Shown one piece after another: positions 18,500 to 26,314 of a stretch of 64,000 nucleotides of DNA. Position 1 is the first letter of the stretch. Every line of letters starts with the position of its first letter. The notes beneath the pieces are model-generated. The model was not told where the DNA came from, did no database searches, and saw only the letters and a program-made list of their open reading frames with translations. The stretch covers positions 312,519 through 376,518 of the forward strand of contig NZ_MNAH01000004.1 in assembly GCF_001976065.1 (NCBI RefSeq), given 5' to 3'. The translations under genes and the position numbers were made by a program. This DNA comes from Pseudomonas putida. GTDB taxonomy: Bacteria; Pseudomonadota; Gammaproteobacteria; Pseudomonadales; Pseudomonadaceae.

Positions 18500-18597
18500 C
18501 CATCGCGAGCAGGCTCGCTCCCACAGTGGGCTGGTGCTGAACACACATTGTGTGGCCAACCCAAAAACCTGTGGGAGCGAGCCTGCTCGCGAAGGCC
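18500..18597. repeat. Inverted pair of REP elements (GAGCCTGCTCGC variant)
   Basis: Copies at about 18501–18526 and 18570–18597 with the stem variant CGAGC/GCTCG. They lie between the convergent TetR and ssuF ends. Confidence 0.85.
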
Positions 18598-18627
18598 GCG
18601 CCGCGGTCTCACTGACTGCCCACGCCC

Positions 18628-18843
18628 TCACAACTTGGCGATCGACACCTCGGTGGATTTCACGAACGCGATCACTTCGCTGCCCACCGCCAGTTCCAGC
18701 TCTTTCACCGAACGCGTGGTGATCACCGACGTGACGATCCCGGACGCGGTCTGCACGTCGATTTCCGACAGCACATCGCCCAGGACGATTTCCTTGATGG
18801 AGCCTTTGAACTGGTTGCGTACGTTGATGGCCTTGATAGTCAT
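18628..18843 (-). CDS. ssuF: Molbindin-like TOBE protein SsuF
   Basis: 71 residues forming a single TOBE/Mop domain (IKAINVRNQFKGSIKEIVLG ... VITTRSVKELELAVGSEVIAFVKSTEV). It matches the small molybdopterin-binding-type protein that closes the ssuEADCBF operon of Pseudomonas, where it is needed for growth on some sulfate esters and sulfonates. It is 33 bases downstream of ssuB. Confidence 0.88.
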   Translation of the reverse strand: MTIKAINVRNQFKGSIKEIVLGDVLSEIDVQTASGIVTSVITTRSVKELELAVGSEVIAFVKSTEVSIAKL

Positions 18844-18876
18844 GATGTTGATTCCTGTCGTTGATTGAGGCTTGAG

Positions 18877-19683
18877 TTATTGAGCCCAACGCAACTGCGT
18901 AGGCAAGGGTGAAACAGGTTCCGGCTCCGGCGGTTGGCCGGGCAGTGACAGCACGCGGTTGAGCACTTCGGTTTCCAGCGCCGCCAACCGATGGGAGCCG
19001 CGAACCCGAGGGCGCGGCAGTTCCACGTGCAGGTCGAGGCCCACTTCGCCGTCTTCGATCAGGATCACCCGATCGGCAATCGCCACCGCTTCACTGACGT
19101 CGTGGGTCACCAGCAGCACGGTGAAGCCGTGCTGTTGCCAGAGCCGTTCGATCAGTTGCTGCATCTCGATTCGAGTGAGCGCTTCCAGGGCCCCCAATGG
19201 CTCGTCGAGCAGCAGCAAGCGCGGTTGGTGGATCAATGCGCGAGCCAACGCCACTCGTTGCTTCTGCCCACCGGACAGGGCCGCCGGCCACTCGTTGGCG
19301 CGATCCGCCAAGCCGACCGCTTCCAGCGCTTCCAGCGCCTTTGGCCGCCAGTTGCCCTTGAGACCTAGGCCGACGTTGTCGATGATCTTTTTCCACGGCA
19401 GCAGACGCGCTTCCTGGAACATCAAGCGGGTGTCTTCCCGCGCCTCACTCAGCGGCGCGGAACCGGCCAGCAATTCACCGCCGGTAGGTTGATCGAGACC
19501 AGCCAGCAAACGCAGCAAGGTACTTTTTCCACAGCCACTGCGACCGACCACCGCGACGAACTGACCCGCCGGAATGTGCAGGTCGATCTCACGCAGCACC
19601 TGCCGCGAGCCGAAGGTTTTTTGCAGCTTGCGCACCGCCAGCGGAATTCCGCGCAGCAGGCGTGGAGGTTGCTCCGCAGTCAT
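18877..19683 (-). CDS. ssuB: Aliphatic sulfonate ABC transporter ATPase SsuB
   Basis: 268 residues from the ATG at 19683 (MTAEQPPRLL), overlapping the ssuC stop by four bases. Walker A VVGRSGCGKSTLLRLLAG, signature LSGGQKQRVALARAL, Walker B LLLLDEPLGALE and H-loop VTHDVSEA are intact. It energises uptake of alkanesulfonates through SsuC with SsuA. Confidence 0.93.
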   Translation of the reverse strand: MTAEQPPRLLRGIPLAVRKLQKTFGSRQVLREIDLHIPAGQFVAVVGRSGCGKSTLLRLLAGLDQPTGGELLAGSAPLSEAREDTRLMFQEARLLPWKKIIDNVGLGLKGNWRPKALEALEAVGLADRANEWPAALSGGQKQRVALARALIHQPRLLLLDEPLGALEALTRIEMQQLIERLWQQHGFTVLLVTHDVSEAVAIADRVILIEDGEVGLDLHVELPRPRVRGSHRLAALETEVLNRVLSLPGQPPEPEPVSPLPTQLRWAQ

Positions 19684-20462
19684 GCGGCACCTCCCTTGAC
19701 GACCTGATAAGCCGGATGCCAGCGCAGCCACACACGCTCGAGTCCACGGGCGGCGAGGTCGGCCAGTTTGCCGAGCACCGCGTACAGCAGAATCGCCAGC
19801 ACCACCACGTCGGTCTGCAGGAACTCCCGAGCGTTCATTGCCAGGTAGCCGATGCCGGAGCTGGCGGAAATGGTTTCCGCGACGATCAGGGTCAGCCACA
19901 TGAAACCCAGGGCAAACCGCACACCGACCAGGATCGAAGGCAGCGCACCCGGCAGGATCACCTGGCGGAACAGGCTGAAGCCGGACAACCCATAGCTGCG
20001 GGACATCTCCACCAACGCCGGATCGACGTTGCGGATGCCGTGATAGGTGTTGAGATAGATCGGGAACAAGGTGCCCAGGGCCACCAGGAAAATCTTCGCC
20101 GACTCGTCGATGCCGAACCACAGGATCACCAGTGGGATCAGCGCCAGGTGTGGCACGTTGCGGATCATCTGCACCGAGCTATCGAGCAGGCGCTCACCCC
20201 ATTTCGACAGACCGGTGATAAAACCCAGGGTCAGGCCGATGCCGCCGCCAATGGCGAAACCCAGCGCCGCGCGCCAGCCGCTGATTGCCAGGTGCGTCCA
20301 GATTTCGCCGCTGCGCACCAGTTCCACACCGGCTTCGATCACGGCAATCGGCGCCGGCAGGATCCGCGTCGACAACCAGCCCGCCGACACCGACAGCTGC
20401 CACACCGCCAACAGCAGGACCGGTAATGCCCAGGGAGCAAGGCTGTGAATGATCTTCTTCAT
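19680..20462 (-). CDS. ssuC: Aliphatic sulfonate ABC transporter permease SsuC
   Basis: 260 residues, about six membrane segments and the EAA loop VEMSRSYGLSGFSLFRQVILP. Inner-membrane channel for sulfonates. It starts 8 bases after ssuD stops and overlaps ssuB, consistent with one transcript. Confidence 0.93.
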   Translation of the reverse strand: MKKIIHSLAPWALPVLLLAVWQLSVSAGWLSTRILPAPIAVIEAGVELVRSGEIWTHLAISGWRAALGFAIGGGIGLTLGFITGLSKWGERLLDSSVQMIRNVPHLALIPLVILWFGIDESAKIFLVALGTLFPIYLNTYHGIRNVDPALVEMSRSYGLSGFSLFRQVILPGALPSILVGVRFALGFMWLTLIVAETISASSGIGYLAMNAREFLQTDVVVLAILLYAVLGKLADLAARGLERVWLRWHPAYQVVKGGAA

Positions 20463-20470
20463 GGCGCGCC

Positions 20471-21619
20471 TCAGCTCTGGGACGCGGCTTTCGGGAGAAT
20501 GTCGTTGGCGACCATCTCGCCAAACGGGCTGACGTAACCCGCGCTTTTCGGCAGCTCCGGACGTTCGATGTCCAGGTGCGGGAACAGCAGTTCGGCGACG
20601 CGATACGACTCTTCCAGGTGTGGGTAACCGGAGAAGATAAAAGTGTCGATGCCCAAGTCCGCGTATTCCTTCACGCGCGCCGCAACGGTTGGGCCGTCAC
20701 CCACCAGCGCCGTACCGGCACCGCCGCGCACCAGGCCAACGCCGGCCCACAGGTTGGGGCTGACTTCGAGGTTGTCGCGATTGCCGCCGTGCAGCGCAGC
20801 CATGCGTTGCTGGCCAACGGAGTCGAAGCGCGCCAGCGAAGCCTGGGCGCGAGCGATGGTGTCGTCGTCCAGGTGCGAAATCAGGCGATCGGCCGCTTGC
20901 CAGGCCTCGGCGTTGGTTTCGCGCACGATCACATGCAGACGAATCCCGAAGCGCACGGTGCGCCCCAGCTTGGCAGCCTTGTCGCGCACCTGGGCGATTT
21001 TCTCGGCAACGGCAGCCGGTGGCTCCCCCCAGGTCAGGACCATTTCGACCTGCTCGGCCGCGAGGTCCTGGGCCGCTTCCGACGAGCCGCCGAAGTACAG
21101 CGGCGGACGCGGTTGCTGGATCGGCGGATAGAGCAACTTGGCGCCCTTCACGCTGATGTGCTGCCCGTCGTAATCAACGGTTTCGCCTTCCAGCACCCGA
21201 CGCCAGATGCGGGTGAATTCCACCGAGGCCTGGTAGCGCTCTTCGTGGCTGAGGAACAGACCGTCACCGGCCAACTCTTCCGGATCACCGCCGGTCACCA
21301 GGTTGAACAGCGCACGGCCGCCGGACAGGCGATCCAGGGTCGCAGCCTGCCGTGCCGCCACCGTCGGGGAAATGATCCCGGGGCGCAGGGCGACGAGGAA
21401 TTTCAAACGCTGGGTCACCGGGATCAGCGACGCCGCCACCAACCACGAGTCTTCGCAGGAGCGCCCGGTGGGAATAAGCACTCCGCCGAAACCCAGGCGA
21501 TCCGCCGCTTGCGCGACCTGTTGCAGGTAACCGTGGTCGACGGCGCGAGCGCCTTCGGCGGTGCCAAGGTAATGGCCGTCGCCGTGGGTAGGCAGGAACC
21601 AGAAGATATTGAGGCTCAT
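20471..21619 (-). CDS. ssuD: FMNH2-dependent alkanesulfonate monooxygenase SsuD
   Basis: 382 residues, the standard length. Luciferase-like TIM barrel with MSLNIFWFLPTHGDGHYLGT at the start, IPTGRSCEDSW, LRPGIISPTVAARQAAT and the FNLVTGGDPEEL flavin region. It uses reduced FMN from SsuE and oxygen to convert alkanesulfonates to aldehyde and sulfite under sulfate limitation. Confidence 0.95.
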   Translation of the reverse strand: MSLNIFWFLPTHGDGHYLGTAEGARAVDHGYLQQVAQAADRLGFGGVLIPTGRSCEDSWLVAASLIPVTQRLKFLVALRPGIISPTVAARQAATLDRLSGGRALFNLVTGGDPEELAGDGLFLSHEERYQASVEFTRIWRRVLEGETVDYDGQHISVKGAKLLYPPIQQPRPPLYFGGSSEAAQDLAAEQVEMVLTWGEPPAAVAEKIAQVRDKAAKLGRTVRFGIRLHVIVRETNAEAWQAADRLISHLDDDTIARAQASLARFDSVGQQRMAALHGGNRDNLEVSPNLWAGVGLVRGGAGTALVGDGPTVAARVKEYADLGIDTFIFSGYPHLEESYRVAELLFPHLDIERPELPKSAGYVSPFGEMVANDILPKAASQS

Positions 21620-21648
21620 GGAGTGGTCTCCTTGGGGGAATCGGATTT

Positions 21649-22614
21649 TTACTGGGCTTTCGCAACGGCCGCCGGAGGCGTCCAGATCACGTCCTTGATG
21701 CGGAGCGGCTTGGGAATCAGCTTGAGCTGATAGAAGCTGTCGGCGATTTTCTGCTGGGCGGCGACCACGTCCGGGGTCAGGAACAGCGCGCCATAGCCCT
21801 GGCGCTTCACCGACTTCAGGGTGATGTCGGCCGGCAGGCCGAGCAGTGGCGAAACCTGCTGGGTCACGTCTTCAGGATTGGCTTTGGACCATTCGCCGAC
21901 CGCGCGCACTTCCTCCACGAGGGTCTTGATCACCTCCGGGTTTTTCTGCGCATAGGGCTTGGTAGCGAGGTAGAACTGGTGGTTGTCGACGATGCCCTGG
22001 CCATCGCGCAGGGTGTGCGCTTGCAGCTGCTGTTCGGCGGCCGCCTGGTACGGGTCCCAGATGACCCAGGCATCGACGCTGCCACGCTCGAACGCAGCGC
22101 GGGCATCGGCCGGCGGCAGGAAAACAGTCTGGATATCGGTGTACTTGAGGCCGGCGTCTTCCAGGGCGCGCACCAGCAGGTAGTGCACATTGGAGCCTTT
22201 GTTCAGGACGACTTTCTTGCCCTTGAGGTCCTTCACCGATTTGATCGGCGAGTCCTTCGGCACCAGGATCGCTTCACTGTGCGGTGCTGGCGGTTCGTAG
22301 GCGACATAGAGCAGATCGGCACCTGCGGCCTGGGCGAACACTGGCGGGGTTTCGCCGGTGACGCCGAAGTCGATGGAGCCGACGTTCAGGCCTTCGAGCA
22401 ATTGCGGGCCACCGGGGAATTCAGTCCATTGCACGTCGACGCCTTGCGCGGCGAGGCGTTTTTCCAGGGTGCCTTTGGCTTTGAGCAGCACCAGGGTGCC
22501 GTATTTCTGATAACCGATACGGAGTGTCTCGGCTTGAGCTTGAGTAATGGCGCCGAAGGTGACAGCCGCAGCAAACAGAGCGACCAGACCGCGACGCAAA
22601 ATGACAGGGCGCAT
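21649..22614 (-). CDS. ssuA: Aliphatic sulfonate-binding protein SsuA
   Basis: 321 residues from the ATG at 22614, which follows AAGGAGAG; the longer frame upstream has no ribosome site. The signal peptide (about 1–28, ending AQA) directs it to the periplasm. SsuA/TauA-type motifs include LRIGYQKYGTLVLLKAKG, VQWTEFPGGPQLLEGLNVG, NVHYLLVRALEDAGL and DAWVIWDPYQAAAE. It delivers sulfonates to SsuBC. Confidence 0.92.
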   Translation of the reverse strand: MRPVILRRGLVALFAAAVTFGAITQAQAETLRIGYQKYGTLVLLKAKGTLEKRLAAQGVDVQWTEFPGGPQLLEGLNVGSIDFGVTGETPPVFAQAAGADLLYVAYEPPAPHSEAILVPKDSPIKSVKDLKGKKVVLNKGSNVHYLLVRALEDAGLKYTDIQTVFLPPADARAAFERGSVDAWVIWDPYQAAAEQQLQAHTLRDGQGIVDNHQFYLATKPYAQKNPEVIKTLVEEVRAVGEWSKANPEDVTQQVSPLLGLPADITLKSVKRQGYGALFLTPDVVAAQQKIADSFYQLKLIPKPLRIKDVIWTPPAAVAKAQ

Positions 22615-22715
22615 GGCGCTCTCCTTTTTGCAGTTGGGTTTAGGCTGCACCTGCTTGCCCGTTGGCGGGCGAGTAAGGCCAGTACTTCAATTTCAGGTTG
22701 TGGCTTAAGTGAGGC

Positions 22716-23309
22716 TTAAATGCTCCAGCGAGCACTCAACAAACGATCATTCAACAGGTTCGGATCGAGCGGCCGGGGCCGTCGTGCCATGGCGCTGAAA
22801 AACAACTCCAGCGACTCAGTCAGTCGTTGTTCCAGTTCCGGCGCCAACTGCGCCAGGGCGCTGCCTTCGCCGTAGGCGATCTGGCTGTCGACGGCGAAAA
22901 TCCCCTGCAGCAGTTCCTGGGCCTTCAACGCCGACAGCACCGGCTTGAGCGCGTAATCCACCGCCAGCATGTGGGCAATGCTGCCACCCGTGGCCATGGG
23001 CAACACCACCTTGTGGCTCAGGGCACGCTCGGGCAGCAGATCCAGCACGGTTTTCAGGGCCCCGGAGAACGAAGCCTTGTACACCGGCGTGGCGATCAAC
23101 AGGCCGTCGGCGTTTTCAATCTGCTGCAGCAGATCGACGACCTTCGGGCTGTCGAAGCGGGCGTGCAGCAAGTCTTCGGCCGGGAAGTCCCGTACCTGAT
23201 AACTCACAACCTCCACGCCCCGCTCTTGTAACCAACGTCGAGAGCGATCCAACAGCACCCCGGAACGGGAGCGCTGGCTGGGACTTCCGCCCAGTGAGAC
23301 AACCAGCAT
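22716..23309 (-). CDS. ssuE: NADPH-dependent FMN reductase SsuE
   Basis: 197 residues, flavodoxin-like fold. The phosphate-binding loop LGGSPSQRSRS (6–16) and the ATPVYKASFSGALKTVLDLLP segment are typical. It supplies FMNH2 to SsuD. First gene of ssuEADCBF; an AT-rich promoter region lies upstream. Confidence 0.93.
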   Translation of the reverse strand: MLVVSLGGSPSQRSRSGVLLDRSRRWLQERGVEVVSYQVRDFPAEDLLHARFDSPKVVDLLQQIENADGLLIATPVYKASFSGALKTVLDLLPERALSHKVVLPMATGGSIAHMLAVDYALKPVLSALKAQELLQGIFAVDSQIAYGEGSALAQLAPELEQRLTESLELFFSAMARRPRPLDPNLLNDRLLSARWSI

Positions 23310-23393
23310 TGGGAGACTTCCTCAAACGGTGTTGGCGATTCGCGGCTTGCGATCTCGCTTTGATGGAGTGACCTTAACAGCTGATTGATATAT

Positions 23394-23412
23394 CCATAAA
23401 TCATATTTATTC
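23394..23412 (-). promoter_or_regulatory. AT-rich palindrome upstream of ssuE
   Basis: On the minus strand it reads GAATAAATATGATTTATGG. Almost the same string, GAATAAATATCGATTTAT, occurs upstream of lsfA (24344–24361). Shared placement before two sulfur-starvation genes suggests a common operator or promoter element; the cognate factor (CysB is the obvious candidate) is inferred. Confidence 0.45.
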
Positions 23413-23456
23413 ATTTGGTTATTCGTTTAAGAGATATACGAAACAGTTTCTTCCCG

Positions 23457-23486
23457 GCAAAAAAGCAGGCCGTTAAAACGGCCTGA
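23457..23486 (-). terminator. Rho-independent terminator of lsfA
   Basis: On the minus strand CAGGCCGTTTTAACGGCCTG is followed by CTTTTTT. It lies downstream of the lsfA stop and of a REP pair and would insulate the ssu promoter. Confidence 0.8.
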
Positions 23487-23542
23487 AATCCCCCTGCTTT
23501 ATGGAAGCATTTCACTCTGAACGCTGCGTTGCCTGACCCGCC

Positions 23543-23613
23543 GTCTTCGCGAGCAAACCCGCTGCCACAGGGGTACGCGGTCACTGTGGGAGCGGGCTTG
23601 CTCGCGAAAGCGG
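23543..23613. repeat. Inverted pair of REP elements
   Basis: Copies at about 23543–23570 (slightly diverged, GCTGCCACAG) and 23585–23613, just after the lsfA stop codon. Confidence 0.85.
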
Positions 23614-23641
23614 CATGTGCCAAACCACAAAGCTCAATGAC

Positions 23642-24280
23642 TCATTTGTTCGGCTGCGGCGTCAGGCGCAGGTACGGTTTCACCGCGCGATAGCCCTTGG
23701 GAAAACGCTGTCTGATTTCATCTTCATCCTTGAGCGACGGCACGATCACCACCTCATCACCGTCCTGCCAGTTGGCCGGGGTGGCCACCTTGTAGTTGTC
23801 GGTGAGTTGCAGCGAATCGATCACCCGCAGGATTTCATTGAAGTTGCGCCCCGTGCTCGCCGGGTAGGTGATGGTCAGCCGGACCTTTTTGTTCGGGTCG
23901 ATCACAAACAGCGAGCGCACCGTCAGGGTGTCGTTGGCGTTGGGATGGATCAGATCGTACAAGTCCGAGACCTTGCGGTCGGCATCGTCGAGAATCGGGA
24001 AATTGACCACGGTATCCTGGGTTTCGTTAATGTCTTCGATCCACCGGTGGTGCGATTCCACCGGGTCGACAGACAGGGCGATGGCCTTGACCCCACGCTT
24101 GGCGAATTCATCTTTCAGCTTGGCGGTGAAGCCCAGCTCGGTGGTGCACACCGGCGTGAAGTCGGCCGGGTGGGAGAACAGCACACCCCAGCTATCGCCC
24201 AGCCATTGGTGGAACTGGATAGCACCAGCGCTGGAGTTCTGTTCGAAATCGGGGGCGATATCGCCGAGTCTGAGGCCCAT
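23642..24280 (-). CDS. lsfA: 1-Cys peroxiredoxin LsfA (Prx6 type)
   Basis: 212 residues. The peroxidatic cysteine is Cys45 in SHPADFTPVCTTELG; no resolving cysteine of the 2-Cys type is seen, and the C-terminal extension fits the Prx6/LsfA class. It reduces hydrogen and organic peroxides. LsfA was defined in Pseudomonas as a protein induced by sulfate starvation, and its place beside ssu genes agrees. It has its own terminator. Confidence 0.9.
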   Translation of the reverse strand: MGLRLGDIAPDFEQNSSAGAIQFHQWLGDSWGVLFSHPADFTPVCTTELGFTAKLKDEFAKRGVKAIALSVDPVESHHRWIEDINETQDTVVNFPILDDADRKVSDLYDLIHPNANDTLTVRSLFVIDPNKKVRLTITYPASTGRNFNEILRVIDSLQLTDNYKVATPANWQDGDEVVIVPSLKDEDEIRQRFPKGYRAVKPYLRLTPQPNK

Positions 24281-24343
24281 GGTGCTGTTCCTTGTGAGTG
24301 CTTGATGGGCTCAACTGTGCCTGTATTTTTTATCTGTTAAAAA

Positions 24344-24362
24344 GAATAAATATCGATTTATT
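24344..24362. promoter_or_regulatory. AT-rich palindrome upstream of lsfA
   Basis: AATAAAT and ATTTATT form perfect arms around ATCG, about 65 bases before the lsfA ATG. It matches the element upstream of ssuE. Confidence 0.45.
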
Positions 24363-24509
24363 TAGCACTAAAGGAAATATTAAACATCTCTTCACTGGAC
24401 GTGTGAACGCATCGCGACGAACATCGGCCACAAGGTTCGAGAAGGCCTTGAGTTGCTGCAAAAGAGGGACTTTCAAGGCGGGTTTACGGGGGTGAGCCCG
24501 CCTCGAAAA

Positions 24510-24553
24510 CACAAAAGCCCCGCCCGGCGTGATGCCGGGTGGGGCTTTTTTTG
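24510..24553. terminator. Terminator between lsfA promoter region and porin gene
   Basis: AAAGCCCCGCCCGGC pairs with GCCGGGTGGGGCTTT around GTGAT. The plus strand has a run of T after it (CTTTTTTT) and the minus strand has CTTTTGTGTTTT, so it most likely ends the minus-strand porin transcript whose stop is at 24574. Confidence 0.82.
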
Positions 24554-24573
24554 CCTGGGTTACCCGAGCGCTA

Positions 24574-25914
24574 TTACAACAGCGGGATCGAGTAGCTGAC
24601 GATCAGGCGGTTCTCGTCCTGGGAACGCGTGTTCGGCAGATCGGTGCGCCAGGTGGCGTTCTTCCACTGCACGCCGAGGTTTTTCAACGCACCGGACTGC
24701 ACGACGTAACCCACGGTCAGGTCGCGTTCCCACTCGGAAGCGCCGCTGGCCGCTTCACGACCGGCAGCGTTAACGGTGTCGATGTCGTCGCCATGCAGGT
24801 ACACCACACCCGCCGTCAGGCCAGGCACGCCGAGCTTGGCGAAGTCATAGGAGTAGCGCGCCTGCCAGGTGCGTTCGCCGGCACGGGCGAACTTCTGGAT
24901 TTGCGAGTCGGTGATGATGTAGGCCGACGATCCGTCGCCCTGGTTCAGCCACGGGAAATCGCTGCTGCCATTGCTGACCTGGTAACCGCCACCGAAGGTA
25001 TGACCGGCAACGGTGTAGAGGAACAGGCCGCTGTACAGGTTGTTATCGACCTTGCCTTTACCGCTCGGCGCGTTGTAGTTGCCCGTGGTGTAGTAGAGCG
25101 GGTCGTGACCGTTGGCACCATCGTCGGAGCTGTTGAAGTAGCGCAAGTCCGACTTCAACACACCAGGACCGATCGACCAGTTGTGCACCAGGCCCAGGAA
25201 GTGTTGCTTGTAGAACTCTTCGAGGTTGCCGTAGTAGTACTGGGCCGTCAGGTCCTTGGTGAGTTTGTAGTCCCCCCCGGCGTAGATGAACTTGTTGCTG
25301 TCTCGACCTGTTGAGGCACGGCTGTTGGCGCCGGAGATCGACAATTGCTCGTTGTTGCTCGAGTTACGACCTTTGACCTGCTCGATCTGACCACCGATCA
25401 GGGTCAGGTCCTTGATGTCACCCGAGGAGAGTTGGCCACCCTGCCAGGTTTGTGGCAACAGACGACCATCGTTGGTCACGATCACTGGCAGTTTTGGCTG
25501 CAGGGTGCCCAATTTCAGCTCGGTCTGGGAGATCTTGGCTTTGGCAGTCAGGCCCAGGCTGGAGAAGTCGTCAACCGCTTCGCCGTTGGACTTGCTCGGG
25601 AATACCGTGCCGCCGTAAGAAGACGACGTGGCGCCATTGGTGCCGCCGCCCGAATCCAGCTTCACGCCCAGCAGGCCGATCGCATCGATACCGAAGCCGA
25701 CAGGACCCTGGGTATAACCGGAGGTGAAACGCAGATCGAAGCCTTGGCCCCATTCTTCGTTTTTGTTCGGACCGGTACCGTCGCGGTAGTCGGTGTTGAT
25801 GTAGAAGTTGCGCAGCCCCAACGTTGCCTTGCTGTCTTCGATGAAACCGGCGGCGCTTGCCTGCTGCGCCAAAACCCCTACAGCCACAGCCAGGGCCAAG
25901 GTGGACTTGTTCAT
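24574..25914 (-). CDS. OprD-family outer-membrane porin (first copy)
   Basis: 446 residues from the ATG at 25914 (RBS AGGAGC). Signal peptide MNKSTLALAVAVGVLAQQASA, then OprD hallmarks: GFIEDSKATLGLRNFYINTD, LKLGTLQPKLPVIVTNDGRLLPQTWQGGQLSS and the C-terminal RLIVSYSIPLL ending in hydrophobic residues. OprD-type porins admit small charged solutes. Its position between ssu/lsfA and tauA suggests an entry channel for sulfonates or sulfate esters (inference). Confidence 0.88.
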   Translation of the reverse strand: MNKSTLALAVAVGVLAQQASAAGFIEDSKATLGLRNFYINTDYRDGTGPNKNEEWGQGFDLRFTSGYTQGPVGFGIDAIGLLGVKLDSGGGTNGATSSSYGGTVFPSKSNGEAVDDFSSLGLTAKAKISQTELKLGTLQPKLPVIVTNDGRLLPQTWQGGQLSSGDIKDLTLIGGQIEQVKGRNSSNNEQLSISGANSRASTGRDSNKFIYAGGDYKLTKDLTAQYYYGNLEEFYKQHFLGLVHNWSIGPGVLKSDLRYFNSSDDGANGHDPLYYTTGNYNAPSGKGKVDNNLYSGLFLYTVAGHTFGGGYQVSNGSSDFPWLNQGDGSSAYIITDSQIQKFARAGERTWQARYSYDFAKLGVPGLTAGVVYLHGDDIDTVNAAGREAASGASEWERDLTVGYVVQSGALKNLGVQWKNATWRTDLPNTRSQDENRLIVSYSIPLL

Positions 25915-26314
25915 TGTTTCGCTCCTATCGTTTTCTAGTTCCTGGTCCTGGGTCGAATGCCCTGGATCCGCAAGCGCCATTCGCGCCAGACCGTCTTGAG
26001 CGGTCGTTTTTTTGGGCCGCGCAGAATACCCGTTCATAATCCTAAAAAGAATTGCAGAATTAATTTTAATCGCATTTAGGAATATGCCCCGACAGCGCAG
26101 GCCCGAGGTATCGGCGACAGGCCAATTCTTGGAGTTTTTGGGTTGCGGGATTTGAAAGCTCGATCCGAGGCTTACGGTGCGTGTCGGATAGCCTTACTTT
26201 AAGCGCTTGAGAAGAAAGCTAAAAAGAATAAAAAATCATCAGAAACATCGTTTATGGAATATAGAAATGGACGCGAAAAAAAGCCTCGTCCAGTGACGAG
26301 GCTTCCGCTACGAC
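25915..26314. other. Intergenic region between the two porin genes
   Basis: 400 bases without a gene. It contains the promoter region of the first porin, including a TTTAGGAAT motif at 26075–26083 that recurs before tauA and the second porin, an AT-rich stretch at 26210–26270 and the terminator of the second porin at 26276–26306. Confidence 0.65.
26276..26306 (-). terminator. Rho-independent terminator of second porin gene
   Basis: On the minus strand AAGCCTCGTC and GACGAGGCTT pair around ACTG and are followed by TTTTTTT. It starts 9 bases after the stop codon. Confidence 0.88.

Larger units (their letters stand above)
23310..23641. other. Intergenic region between lsfA and ssuE
   Basis: 332 bases without a gene. 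It holds the presumed ssu promoter (AT-rich, 23375–23440), the lsfA terminator (23457–23486) and a REP pair (23543–23613). Confidence 0.7.

Noticed and set aside
19684..20121. Upstream extension of the ssuB frame
   Set aside because: Runs out of frame through ssuC; the ATG overlapping the ssuC stop is the expected start.
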